64,000 nt of DNA from Chlamydomonas reinhardtii. Its lineage: Eukaryota; Chlorophyta; Chlorophyceae; Chlamydomonadales; Chlamydomonadaceae. The notes beneath the pieces are model-generated. The model saw only the letters and a program-made list of their open reading frames with translations, was not told the origin of the DNA and did no database searches. This document shows, one piece after another, positions 28,430-40,468 of this stretch; position 1 is the stretch's first letter; the number at the start of each line of letters is the position of its first letter. The translations under genes and the position numbers were made by a program. The stretch spans positions 4,053,633-4,117,632 of the forward strand of contig NC_057006.1 of NCBI RefSeq assembly GCF_000002595.2. The letters are read 5' to 3'.

Positions 28430-28527
28430 AATAACTTTTGCCCGACAAGTTGCGGAGGAACCGGAGCATCAAGTGTTTGCTAAGGATCAAATTTGGTGTC
28501 TCCGCAAGTTGTCGGGCAAAAGTTATT
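28430..28527. repeat. 28-bp inverted repeat with 42-nt loop
   Basis: Arm 28430-28457 pairs with 28500-28527 with a single mismatch (G/C change in the middle of CCGACAAGTTGC versus its partner). This could be a fold-back element, or the stem of a small non-autonomous transposon remnant, in the AT-rich island. Confidence 0.9.
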
Positions 28528-29468
28528 AGGGGGTAAAAAGTGCGTGGTCTGTTCCCCATTCTCAATTTCCCAGTCCCTGAAATGGGGACGTGCCCCACTA
28601 CGCAATACCCTCACTCAGCGCATTACAGAGATACCGTTGCGGCGTTGCGTCGCGGCTCCATGCGCACCGCCCTCCTCATGTGCCTACCAACTACCTACCC
28701 CCCTGGTGTGGCGTTGCGGTCTGTCTGTGTGGTGCCATCGCCTGGCCGGGCGCCCGGAGCGTGAGGAATGCGCATCAGCAAACTTCCAGCCAGCCAGCAA
28801 CTTGTCGGTACAGTAACGCCGGCGTTCGACCAGCCATGCACTTCTGGTCTGCCACTGCAAACTGTTTGCCGTCTGTTTGAGGGTCTGGGCATCAGCTGCA
28901 CCCTACGGGACCTCGCCAACCTGCCTTGAACCCTGTCCCATCACACACCTACCCCTCTGGTAACATCATCCTCTTATGCTCCGCACCCCCATACCTCTCC
29001 GCACTCCGATAAACTCTTCCTGTAGCTCCCGTGGCGCCGTGCCACGACTCTTGCCGCCTGCTTGCCATCCCCAACCTCTTCCTGCCTGTGCCACAATACA
29101 ACCCCAGCCACGACCTACAATCCTGCCTGCCCCACACCGCGTCTTGCGCCAGTGGCACGTGTGCCCTTCAATTTCTCTCCCCTGCGGCCCTGCATGTGCC
29201 GGCGTACCAGTTTACCTTCTCATGCATCTCGATTTGGTGACTGTTCCAACCTACACAACTTACTCCGTATGAGTGCAGTACCGTACCGTACAAACAACAC
29301 AATAACCATGAACCTTCCACGACGATAGCCCGCATCTGGGCCATCAGCACATTGCTAGCGCCACCGGTCGTCGTCACCATCTGGGTCACACGCAAATGCG
29401 CTTCTCTTTGTCGCCCGGCTCCCTTGCGAGACGCCACAATAAATGCCCATGCCACAAATAACAAGTGT

Positions 29469-29473
29469 TTACA
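29469..29473 (-). terminator. Candidate TGTAA poly(A) signal of the CCCH gene
   Basis: TGTAA on the minus strand lies about 580 nt after the stop codon at 30056. Confidence 0.3.
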
Positions 29474-30055
29474 TGTCGTGGAAAAAAGGAAATAGCAAAA
29501 TGCGTGACGAAATGTACAGCCCGGCATACGGCGTGGGCATACACGGCCAACCCAACCCATACCATAATCGTGCGCCGCCCATAGCCCCGCCAATACAGGA
29601 GGCAGGCGATGCAAAGCAGCCTACCGTTAATCTTATTGCCTACGGGGCAGGCGGGCCCCAACAGGTTGCCTACCTGTCAAGGTTCTTGTTATTGTGTGGG
29701 CAGCCCGTCGCCACAATAAAGCCGGTGTGAGACTCAAGTGAGAAGCGCGTGTGGGTCCGTCAGGTGTGTATGTGTGTGTATTTCTCGATCGCTTGCTAGC
29801 CAAGCAGCACTTCTCCCGCGTTCATGCACAATAGCATACACCATTAGCCCAGCGCCCCTCCATACTACCCCTTCTGCTGGGTATTGATGCTCTCGCTTTT
29901 CGAGCTCATTGCCCCTCCTCACAGACAAAACAACTACGGGGGTATACGTAACCATGGTCGTGACGTTGCCGTGCACGGGAAAAGCATGAGGCATACGCTT
30001 CCAGCCTTCCACTCATGTTGTTGAACGGCACGATAGATATACAACCTCCGCACAA

Positions 30056-33000
30056 TCAAACATCCACCATGGCAGCATCCTCGCCGGGCCCGCCGACGCT
30101 CTGCGGTGCCGGTCCCGCCAGCGGCTTGACGGCATCCCCGTTGCCGCTGCCGCCACCGCCGCCCAGGCCCCCACCGGCGCCTCCAAAGGCGCTGAACAGC
30201 TGCATCGCCACACCGCCGCCACGGCTGCTGCCGTTGCGGCCGCCTCCGCCGTCGCCTCCCAGAAGGAACCCAACACCGCGGCTCGCGGCTCCGCTTCCAC
30301 CACCAGCATCCGCACTCGACGGCGTGCCGCCGGCCGCCGGCGTGGCTGGCAGGTGCGGCAGCGTGTGCTGCGGCATTGGCGAAGCCTCCTCCTGCGCAGG
30401 CCCACCGCCACCGGCAGCATCCACGGGCGGGTGCAGTCGGCTCATCTTGTAGGGCGGGGAACTGAACAGCGCGGAGTGGCGCATCGGGCCGCGGGCGGTG
30501 GGGGAGGCGGCGAAGAAGGAGGTGCGCGCCGGGGACAGCAGGCAGGCGGCGGCGGGCGGCAGGGCCTGCAGGGCGTGCGCGCGCAGGGGGAACAGCGGTG
30601 CGCGGTCAGACTGCAGGTCCGGTAGGTAATTGCTGTCAACAAGGTGCTGCACAGCAGCAAGCCCTAGTGCAGGAACATCTAGCGGATGCAGCGTAAAACA
30701 CGCACGCCACCGGGAGTGCAAGCGTGTGCGCACGCACCTGGTTCTGCATCCCGCCGTCACCGGCGCGGCCCCACAGCGTCGCGCCCAGGCTCTCCGCATT
30801 GCCCTGCAGCGCCGCGCCAGCACCACCAGCGCCACCACCGCCGCCGTCGCTGCCAGAGTGCTCGCTGCTGTGGGGCGAGCCCAGCAGGCTGCAAGGCCCA
30901 ACTCCGGGGCCGAGAAGGGTGGGGCGCGGCGTGCCGCCGGCGGCTCCGGGCGGGGCGGTGTGTATGAAGCGGCAGCGGTTGCCGTACTGACACACGCCGG
31001 TGGCTGAGAAGGTGCGGCAGTGCTGTAGTTGCAAGGCGCACATAGGGGGGAGACGGGGATGTGAGGCTCAGTACGGCGGACAGAACGGCCGGGAGGTTGG
31101 CATGAACGCCATCTGTAGCTACCGTGCTGCCAAAGTACCGTATTGTACTACTACCTGCCGTACCCGGCCGCGTGCCTGTGAACCCGCCGCGACTCCATCT
31201 CACCTCGGTCTTGTACTTGGGGTGACGCACCACCGTCCGTAGCTCCTCGGGGCCGTGGGCGAACTGTTGTGCGTTTGACACAGGCACAAATGCAGCCGCG
31301 GGTAATTTCAGCGACGGTCGCAACGGCCTTGCGTGCGCCACACGGTCGTGACGGTTTACGTGCAGCACAAAGGCAGTGTACAGATGCATGAACCTGCACA
31401 ACATCTGTGGCCCGGACAAGCTGGAGGGTTGGCTATTCTTGGATCACCGCACACAAGAGCACACACGCGCATGGGCACGAATACGCATAGATGCATACGG
31501 GCAATTTGTTTGTTTTTTCATACACGAAGATGCATACCGTACACGGCGCTCACCTGGCACTTGCTGCCGTAACGGCAGGCGCCGGTTTCCTGCCAGGAGC
31601 GACACATCTCCGTCTGCGACATGATACAAACACAAATGCAGGATGCATGTCAGCAGAATGCAGTTTAGCAGGATGCAGGGAGCAGATCTTAACCGTGCAC
31701 GCATCAACGCCCGACGGGAATGCACTTTTGATCTTGCACATGCCTTCGCCACCCGCAAACGTAAGACCAGATCCAAAGCAACCTAACCCCAACCCCAACC
31801 AGGATCATATCGATGCTTTCCATAGTGCGCACCTTGTACAGCGTGTTGTGTTTGGGCCCGGTACCGCGCGGGCTACCCAGCGCCGCCAACAGGCCCTGGG
31901 GCGCCATGGCCGCCGCCGCCTGCGTCGTGCGCGGCCCCGGGCTGCCCAGCAGGCTGCTACTGCCGATACTGCCGCCGGCCGGCACGCTACTGCGCCAGGA
32001 GGGGCTGTTGATGCCGGCAGCTGCAGCAGGAGAGCGGAGCGCAAAGCCGGGGCTTGGCGGCGGCAGGCCGCCTAGCAGTTGGCTGTTGGCGCCGCCGGCG
32101 CCGCCTATGAAACCGGGCGGAGGGCCGCGGGCGGGCGTGCCCAGAGGGGTCATCAGTGCTACAGCCGGCGGCGCCGGCATGAGGCCGGCGGCTGCAGCAG
32201 GTCCGGTGGCGGCTGCAGCTGCCGCCATGGCGGCCTGCAGGGCCATCGCGCGCTCCGCATCAGCTGCGGCCGCGGCAGTAGCGGCGCCGCCGCCGTTGCT
32301 GCTACTGCCGACGGCACCATTGGCCGCCTGCGCCAGCGCCAGTAGGACGTTGAAGCTCAGCCCGCCGCCGTTCGCGGCCAGCGCTTCCTGTGGAACCAAG
32401 ACAGCTTCGTGTCAGAATGTGTGGATGCGAGTCTAGGGCGCAGTGGCATACATCAAAACATGTGCAACACAGCAAACAACAGCCAATTCTCACGTTGAGG
32501 ACGGTCGCCGCCATGGTCGGCTCCAGCCCACTCGCCATGGCCACCGCCGCCGAATCGCTCGCATCGTCCATGCCACTACCCATGCCGGCTGCGGCCGCCG
32601 CCTGCTGCTGCAGCACCGCAGCCAGCACAGCCGACATGCTCACGTCGCCGCCGCTGCCGCTGCCACCGCCGCCAGGCAGCCCCTGCAACGGCGCCATCGA
32701 CAGCCCCGCGGCCTCCACCAGGCTACTGATGTCCACAGCGCCACTGCCGCCGCGGGCCAGCAGCGCCGACAGAGCCGCACGTGCGGCGTCCGCATCAGCA
32801 GTGGCTGCGGCGCCAGCCACCGGTCCCGCCGGCTCCGCCGTCTGGCCTCGGCCTTCACCGCTGCTGCGGCCGCCGCCGGCGCCACCGATCATGGGCGCCA
32901 AGGGAGACCTGGGCAAGTCGAGGCTGCTGCGAAGGCTGCCGGGGACGCTGGTGGCGGGGGTGTGGCCACCGCCCGCAAAGCCGCCAAAGCCGCCGCCAGT

Positions 33001-34415
33001 GAGCACGCCGGGTGTGCTGGGGGCGAGAGAACCGGGGGTGCTGGCGCCGTCGCGGCCGCCTGCAGGCAGTCGAGTAGGTTGTGGTGGGAACAGGTGGGTA
33101 GCAGCTTACGAGGGCATGGCAACAATGGACAGTGACCTTACTGCCTTACAATGGCGCTGACAAAGTCTACCTCAATACCCATGCATGTGTAACGCTGCGC
33201 ACCTTGCAGTTGCTGCGGCTGCTGCTGCGCGGTGCCCACCACCAGGCCCGTGCTGGCGTCCACAACGAGCAGCATACCGCCCCCGCCGCCGCCAGGGCCG
33301 CCGCCACCACCACCACCGCCGTCATTGCCCTTGACAGAGACAAAGGAGGGGTTCTGGGACAGCAGCGACGGCGAAAAGAAACCCTGCGTGCCGGCGCCGC
33401 CGAAGCCGCCGGCACCGTCACCTCCGCCAGCAGCCGCGCCGCCACTGTCCATGGCATTGGCAGGTCCAGAGGTGAGCGGCGAGCCGTACGAAAAGTACGG
33501 ACCGCTCAGGAGGGAGCCACGGCTGCCGCCGGCGCCGCCGAGGCCACCGCCGGCGCTAGCTGGCGCGGCGGCGGCGTGGAAGGGCGAGGTGCCGCCGACG
33601 CCGCGGAAGACGTGGCTGCCGCCGGCACCGCTGCCTAGGGAAGTCTCCGACAGGGCATGCCCGCCTTCGCCGTCACTGTCCGGTCCGTCGCTGCCAACGC
33701 CGGCGCCGCTGCCAAAGCCGCCCAGGATGTGCAGTGGGAAGGTGCCGCCGGCATCCAGCAGCTCGCGTGCCGCGGCGGTGGCGGCGGCGGCCTCGGCGGA
33801 GGTGGGGTAGCGCGGCGGCAGCGGCGGCGTCGATGTGCGGTCCGCCGCGGCGGCAGCGGACGAGGGGCGCGCCTGAAGGTATGGCTGCGGCTGCGGCTGT
33901 AGAGGTGGGGACCACATGGGTTGGTCCAGGGATGCGCGCAATGAGGCACTGCGGTTCCTGGGGTGCCCAGCAGCGGCGGCGCCGCCGCTGCCCTCACTGC
34001 CACTGCCGCTACCGCTGCTGCTACCGGTGGTGATGTCGCCACCGCTGGCGCCAAAGGGGTGCGAGCGCAGCTTGCTGTCGGTGTGCCTCAGTGGGCCGGC
34101 TGGCTCCGCCGCCGCAGGCGCCGCCGCTGCCGGCGGCATCTGCGCGCCTCCACCACTGCCGCCGCCGTTGCTGAAGATGGCGGCACTGGGTGCGTTAGGG
34201 GCGGCCGCAACCGCGGCCTGGCGGGTGACGGCGCGGCCCCAACTGGGTCGCAGGCTGATGCCGCCGCCGCCGTAGTCGTCATCGCCGCGGTCGCCTGCGC
34301 CGCCGCCAGCGTCAGCTGCAGGCGCAGCTGCTGCCAACGGCAGAGAATTCGTCGGCGGGTCGGCGCTGCCACTGTCAGTGGCGGCGGTGGCGGCGGGCTT
34401 GGTGAGTTGCGGCAT
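30056..34415 (-). CDS. Tandem CCCH zinc-finger protein (tristetraprolin type)
   Basis: This is a putative mRNA-binding regulator of the ZFP36/tristetraprolin class, which binds AU-rich 3' UTR elements and promotes decay. Exons 5' to 3': 33203-34415, 32494-33059, 31833-32387, 31554-31613, 31204-31263, 30738-31022, and 30056-30610 (or starting at 30646), giving about 1097 residues. The two fingers are exact C-x8-C-x5-C-x3-H: CRSWQETGACRYGSKCQFAH and CRTFSATGVCQYGNRCRFIH, separated by 18 residues, each preceded by a YKTE lead-in, as in TTP. The remainder is Gly/Ala/Ser-rich low complexity, far longer than animal TTP (about 330 residues). Finger 1 is split from its last His by an intron, and finger 2 begins directly after one. 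The start at 34415 is the first ATG of the frame. Function in this organism is inferred from the family. Confidence 0.88.
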
Positions 34416-35263
34416 GACGGCTGCGGTGCTGCCGGGAGCGGTTTCGACTGATGACAGGGCGGCGGAGGGTCCGGGACGCTGATGACAAGGCTCGATCGCG
34501 GGCTGGGGTCGCTGCCGTCCGCAGCGGCCGTGCGCTAGCGCGCAAAGTCGGTCCCGACGATGCAGCTACTGAAAAGGCCGGTAGGTGAGAGGAGAAACGC
34601 GTGCGCGGGCAAAAAGCGACTCGGCCCCGCGCCAAGCAGGTGACGCAACGTGCTCGGCGCTGCCCTGAAAACGGGCAGGAAGGGGCAAGAAACGGCGACC
34701 GCGGTGAGTGATAATGTGAAAATGGGCGAGGGTCGAGGTCTCGGAGTTCGCAAACAGACAAGGTCAGTGGGCTCGCCACGCCAACGCGGCCGCGCTGCCC
34801 CTGCGACCCCCCTCCAGCTGCCGCAAATGCGGATGCGTATCACCCCGTGCACAGCGCGCGCCGGCTTACCGGCCGAGAGGCGCGCGGCAGCCGAAACGCG
34901 GGAAGGCGGCAGATCTGCGCTTCCGAGATTTTTTGGCGGCGAAGACTTCACGTTGCTGCAGCGCTAGCGAGAGAGTGGCAGCACTGAAAGAGCACTGAAA
35001 GAGGCAGCGCAGCCGTGATACGGTAACGCCGCCGAGCGTGCGAGAAACACACGCCGGCACAACGGGCGCGTGATGAAGCTATCGCAGGTTCGCTTGCATG
35101 GAATGAGCACAGTGCAGGTGCGTTTATACCCTGACGAGCGGAGAAGAAATAACTATGAGGCAAGGGAGGGCGCCTCGGCAAATCCGGCATGGTCCGATGC
35201 ATCATCGCCGGGTTCCCAATGCACGCTGGGCGAGTTCACCGCTGCCCTCGCGACACACCCAGC
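34416..35263. other. Upstream region of the CCCH gene
   Basis: No gene was recognised in 848 bp. Open frames on both strands overlap without domain similarity. It probably contains the CCCH promoter and 5' UTR, and the 3' flank of the small gene to its right. Confidence 0.4.
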
Positions 35264-35509
35264 CTAACGTTGCAGACCCTGGCTTTCCCCTGAATTTCGT
35301 TGCATGGTCGCTATGAACCCGCCCCAGGCCAGCGCCACTGCAGCCCCCACCTTGAGCCAGTCCGGCAAGTGTCGCTCGCTCGCCGCCGCCCCGCAGCGAC
35401 GTGCTGACCCGCCGCGCCTGACCCGCCGCGCCCTCTCACTCGCCGCCTCCCTCGGTGCGCTGCACGCCGCCACACCACCCCGCGAAATAAGCGCCCCCTG
35501 CAAACACAT
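35264..35509 (-). CDS. Possible 81-residue single-pass membrane protein
   Basis: A minus-strand frame from ATG 35509 to TAG 35264 encodes a short, strongly basic N-terminus rich in Arg, Ala and Ser without acidic clusters, then HLPDWLKVGAAVALAWGGF, a plausible transmembrane helix, and a short polar tail. This is the look of a mitochondrial or plastid small membrane subunit with targeting peptide. The family is not recognised. A splice-acceptor-like sequence (TTTGCAG) overlaps the first codons, so it may instead be the last exon of a longer gene. Support is composition only. Confidence 0.35.
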   Translation of the reverse strand: MCLQGALISRGGVAACSAPREAASERARRVRRGGSARRCGAAASERHLPDWLKVGAAVALAWGGFIATMQRNSGESQGLQR

Positions 35510-36372
35510 GGCAAAACCTCTGCAGGGACAGGAGGGTCGTGGCCTTTGCAAGGGGCGCAGCACACACAGAACGCCACTTCCCTGCCCATGACCTAATGCA
35601 ACCCTGCACCCAAACTCAGGCCTCACCTGCAGTTTGCCGTGTTGGGGCTCCACGAGGATCGAGGGGGGAAGGAGGAGCCGACAAAATGGTGAACAGCGCC
35701 GGGAGTTTACAGGTGGCGGCCTGCAGCAGGGCCTTCCTGTCCACTTCCACTGTCCACTGCTGGCATCCGGCCACCGCTTCACCCGCAGCAGCCAGCACCA
35801 GCAGCCCCACCGCCTACACCCCCACCAGCTGCACACCCGCATACCTCCATCACAGAGACGGCCAGTCCCATCCTGCTGACCCGAACATCAGTAATCGGCA
35901 CACACACACACATACACACACAGGCACAGGGCATTCGAGCACCCACGCAGCTCCCACCCAAGTCACAGTCCCTTCCATAGTAATCGCACACACCCTCACT
36001 CGCACCCACGTCGCCCAACACGCACGTTGAAACGCACGACGGCCAAGCCCGCACGCAATCTACCGTGCTCACTGCCAAAGTCACAGCCACTGCCATTTCC
36101 GGCAAAGCTTTGTCCAAGGAGCTACACCCTACGCAGTCCAACGTGCAAGCGCTAGCGCAGCAGCCAGAAGCCTCGGGTCTCGGGACCCATCCCGCCAGGA
36201 TGCAACGTGCAAGGCACGCCGCTGCATCTCGCACGCGGCAGCCCGCACAATACACAAGAACTCCCGCCCCAAGCCGCTTTTGTCCACAACCCGGACCCCT
36301 CCTCCTCCTGCTCCTCCTCCCGCTGCTCCTCCCGCTGCCGCTGCTCCTGCTCCTGCTATCCTTTCCTCCTGC
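35510..36372. other. Region downstream of cysteine synthase
   Basis: No gene was recognised. It contains the cysteine synthase 3' UTR with a minus-strand TGTAA at 35707-35711 (about 660 nt after the stop), a short (CA)n run at about 35,899-35,921 and a pyrimidine-rich tract at 36,296-36,370. Confidence 0.4.
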
Positions 36373-39300
36373 TCACGGCACGTAGCGCTCGCGGCCCGCA
36401 GCGTCCACCACCTTGACCCGCTCGTCCTGCTTGAGCTGCTCGCACTCCAACCGCAGGTCGTTGAACAGCACCGAGGACAGGTAGCTGCGCAGCGCGGGAG
36501 AGGAGGGTAGCGGCCAGGGAGAGGGGGTTATCTGCCCGCGCCCAACAAAAAAAGTCCCGTCATGGGGGAGGTAGGGGAGGTGCCAACCTGCAACCCTGCG
36601 CCCAGTCCCTCCCGCCCGGTCCACCCCTGGTCCACCCACCGCTCGCCGAAGGACGGCAGCACCACCGCCACCAGCTTGCCGGCGTTCTCGGGGCGCGCCG
36701 CCACCTGCACCGCCGCCAACACCGCGGCTCCGGAGCTGATGCCGCAGAACAGGCCCTCCTCCACCGCCAGGCGGCTGGCCATGCGCACCGCGTCGTCGCT
36801 GGGGATCTGGCAGGTGCAAAGGTGTAGTGCGAGATCAGTCGTGACCACAGTTATCATAAGAGGAGTCGTGATGGCGGTGTTGAAGTGGCGCGGAGGGATA
36901 GGTCGGGGTTTGGGCGAGAAGGCAACGCGGGTGCAGGGCAGGCACAGCAGGGCGCTGACTGCGCGTTGGAATGAAGGGGCTGCGTCTGAAGTGACTCTGA
37001 TGATGTGGGTTGGGGCGTGGGTGCTGCTGTGGACCGGCACCCCCCCCACCCCACCCGGCGCCCGCCTACTCCCGCTCACTCCCCCACATGTGTACCGTAC
37101 GGTATGTCCTCTCGCACTCATCCCAACCCCATCCTCCCCCTCGCCTCCCCGTGTTGCCTCCCCCACCTTGATGACCTCGTCATACACGGTGGTGTTGAGG
37201 ATGGCGGGCACAAAGCCGGCGCCAATGCCCTGGATCTTGTGGGGGCCGGGCTTGCCGCCTGAGGAGTGAGGGCCCGGGGCGGGACCGGGTCGGGGACATT
37301 AGCTCCAGACACCAGCGGGCAGGTGCGCAGGAATGGCAAAGCGGTGTCCCCATGCTGTTGGTCCCGTTCCTCCACGACCCCTCCCCGCATACACGACGAC
37401 ACGCCGCCACTCGGCATGCTGCTGCTTCACGATAGTGCCTCCTGCCTCTTTGCTCCTCTGCTCCTCCCATATCCCCAACTCCATCACATTGTGCCCGGGC
37501 ACACAGCCCCCTCTCCTCCGCCTCGTCCCTCCCTCGTCCCTGACCCTGCCCCTCCCGCTCCCTCCCCCAGCTCACCGCTGAGCACGGGGCTCTCGGACGG
37601 CTCCACGGCGATCACCTGCAGGCTCGGCTTCTTGGACTTGAGGAACTCGCCGGTGCCGGTCACGGTGCCGCCGGTGCCCACGCCCGCCACCAAGATGTCT
37701 ACGGTGCCGGCCGTGTCGCGCCAGATCTCGGGGCCCGTGGTCAGGCGGTGGATCTCTGGCGGCAGCGGGCAGACGGGCGGCGGGTGGGTCACGGCCCAAC
37801 CATGGCATGTTTTGTTTTGGGGCTTTGCCGCCCGGGGGGCTGAAGTCGCGGGTGCCGCGTGTGAGGGTGCGTGCGTGAGGGTGGCGGTAGCGGCGGCACA
37901 GAAAGCGACAGAAGGCGCCGGTGTGGACGGGAGCAGGGTCGTGGCGTTGGTGTCAGCCCCCAGCCCCAGCCCCCGGCGCGACCCAACTCCAAGCTGCTCA
38001 CCGGGGTTGGCGGGGTTCTCGAACTGCTGCAGGATGTAGGAGTTGGGCGTCTTGGCCGCAATCTCGTTGCACTTCTCCACGGCGCCGCGCATGCCCTTGG
38101 CGGGGTCTGGCGGAAAGCAGGGGAGAGAGGCGGGGAGCAGAGGGGCAACGGTGGGCGCACAAAACACACACGCATGCATACACGTACGGCTTGACAGCAT
38201 TCGCCTTCCAGGTGCAGACGCAAGAGCTCGTCGCCCCCAAAAGCCGCATCCATCCCACACTCCGGACCCCACCCTACCCACTCCGGGCTTCCGCTCCCTT
38301 TCCATGCGCACCCCATACACACACACGTCCCCCAAACCCCTCCCCCTCCCTAGCACGTGGACTCAGGCGCACAACCCCAAATCTCCAAACGCGTGCACAC
38401 ACCCCTAACCTACCCCCAACCCTTCCCAACCTCTATACACACACACACACACACACAGCCCTACCCGTGAGCACCAGCTCCGCCCCGAAGGCGCGCAGCA
38501 GCACGCGGCGCTCCAGAGACATGGAGGCGGGCATGGTGAGGATGAGCTTGTAGCCGCGCGCGGCGGCGGTGAAGGCCAGGCCGATGCCGGTGTTGCCGCT
38601 GGTGGGCTCCACCAGGGTGGTGACGCCGGGCTTGATCATGCCGCGCTTCTCCGCGTCCTCGATCATGTTGCGGCCGATGCGGTCCTGGTGGACGTGATGG
38701 TGGTGGTGGTGGTGGTGGGATGCGGCGTAGGGGTTGCAGTCGGTCAACCAGAGGAGAGGAAATTGTTGCCCGCGTCCGCTTCCAAGCCTCTGGTCCCGCC
38801 CAACCCCCCAGTCCCCCTCCAAACCTCCAGTCCCCCTCACGCCTCCAGCCCCGCCCGCCTCTTCCGCCCCCACCTTGACGCTGCTGCAGGGCTGCATGAT
38901 CTCCAGCTTGGCCGCCACCTTGGCCACACAGCCCTGCGTGTGTTGTGTGCGTGTGTACGTGCGTGTCGGTGCACGCGTGTGTGGGAAGCGGCGGCAGCAA
39001 CAGTGCCAGTGGCGAGGGGCACCACGTCCCGGCCACACCACACCTCACCACACCGCCTGTGCCTGCCATTACCGTAGCGCGCTTCGCACTGCCAGCTGCG
39101 CCACTGCCGGCCCGTAACGCACAGCCATGGGGCAACCGGTCCAGTGCCCCGGCTACCTGGCAAGCAGCATCCCACCCGGCTGCCCTGCCAAGTCCGCGTC
39201 TGACGCGTCCGCCCGCTGCCCCACCCCGGAACCCAGCAGTGCAGTCACACATGCTCCCCCGCATCCCGGTGCTGCTGTCGCACCATGCCTTGCCCGACCC

Positions 39301-40376
39301 ACCCGGGTGACGCGGTTCAGGTAGACCATGGGCGTGTTGCCGATAACTGTAGGCCAGTGGAGGGCGGGAGGGGGGGGGCGCAGGCGACAGGAGGTTGGAG
39401 CTGGAGTTTTCAGACCAGTACAGCTGCCAATGCGCGCCGTCGCCCGCCTCCCCACGACTGCATGCCCCCAATCCGTGTTGACACATCCCGTCTCGTGCGT
39501 TGACCCCAGGGTCATGGTGGTTTTGGGGTCACGCAGGTGGCTGCCGCCGCCGCTCAGGGAACTCGCTGCCCCCTCACCCACGAAACCCGGCCCTAGCGCA
39601 CATACACACACGCTGCCCTGCCCTCACCCTCGGTAACGTCCTTGCAGATCTTGTCGTTTTTGACGTACTTGGGCTCATCGCTGTTGGCGGCAGCAGCGGC
39701 GGCAGCTGCCGGCGCGGCAGGGGCCGGGGCGCCTGGTAGCGCGGTGTGGCCAGGTGGGAGAGGACAAAGGCCCACGGTATTGGTTGTGTCAGTGCTACGG
39801 CGAGGGGCAGGCTGCGTGACAGCCAATTACGCCAAACACGATGGGAGCTCTGAGCCGAAAAGGGGCTGCAGGGGCTGAAGAAGGGTTAGCTGAGGCGAGC
39901 TACACGCAAAGACGTGTGGAAGACGTGCAGGCCCTGAGGCCCCGCAGTGCGAAGCGGGGGTGCGTGCACCCAGCACATGCTCTGCCGATCCCTACGCACG
40001 TCATACTTCACAACCGCTCTAGTTATCAGCGCAACTCACCTGCCGCCTGTGCACGCACGACCCGCGCGCACCGCTCCCGCGCGCACAGCTGCGGGCGACC
40101 CGCCTGTGGCAAAATCAAGCATAATCACCATTGTTTGAATCCTGTGAAGGCGTCTAGCGATCAAAATGTGCCAGGGCTGGCTAACCGACCTTGCGCGGTG
40201 TCGCAGAAAGTTGCTTGGCAAGCGACTGCATTTTTAGACTGTAAGGGATATGTGTATGACAGAACAACCCTTTTGAACGGAGGAGCCCTACTAGTTAAAG
40301 CAGTCGTCGGACGTCTTGCCATGCAGTTCGTCGGCATGCTCGCTTTGCAAGGTCTTACTTTCAGATATGGCTTCAT
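36373..40376 (-). CDS. Cysteine synthase (O-acetylserine thiol-lyase), plastid type
   Basis: This PLP enzyme makes cysteine from O-acetylserine and sulfide. Exons 5' to 3': 40359-40376, 40040-40103, 39628-39732, 39303-39346, 38874-38933, 38465-38684, 38002-38106, 37576-37755, 37167-37258, 36640-36806, 36373-36484, giving about 388 residues in unbroken phase. Diagnostic motifs: [23 protein letters not shown] with the PLP lysine K97, the substrate loop PTSGNTG (124-130), LTDPAKGM, the phosphate-binding GVGTGGT (230-236), GIGAGFVP and the C-terminal CGISSGAA. An Ala-rich, Arg-containing N-terminus (ending [13 protein letters not shown]) looks like a chloroplast transit peptide. The first exon, coding only MKPYLK, is tentative: it was chosen because its GTAAGA donor keeps phase. 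The gene is head-to-head with the DUF3172-like gene. Confidence 0.92.
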
Positions 40377-40468
40377 AGATTACTGTCTTACAACAATAAC
40401 AATACACACACAACACCGTATTAGTAGCGCGCCCTTTCCGCAACCAGGACCCCGAAACCCAACCCGAC
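40377..40468. promoter_or_regulatory. Possible short bidirectional promoter
   Basis: Only about 92 bp separate the tentative cysteine synthase ATG (minus) from the ATG of the DUF3172-like gene (plus). The region is AT-rich for this genome. If the cysteine synthase first exon is wrong, the shared region may extend to 40104. Confidence 0.3.

Larger units (their letters stand above)
27519..30055. other. 2.5-kb region without a recognised gene; AT-rich island
   Basis: This lies between the 5' end of the MYND gene and the 3' end of the CCCH gene. Positions 27,650-28,600 are much more AT-rich than the rest of the window and contain direct repeats and a long hairpin, suggesting a degenerate non-autonomous element. 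Positions 28,900-29,700 contain only short open frames. Minus-strand TGTAA at 29469-29473 is a candidate poly(A) signal for the CCCH gene. Confidence 0.5.

Noticed and set aside
34535-34951. 138-codon minus-strand frame upstream of the CCCH gene
   Set aside because: No domain, and it overlaps the probable promoter and 5' UTR.
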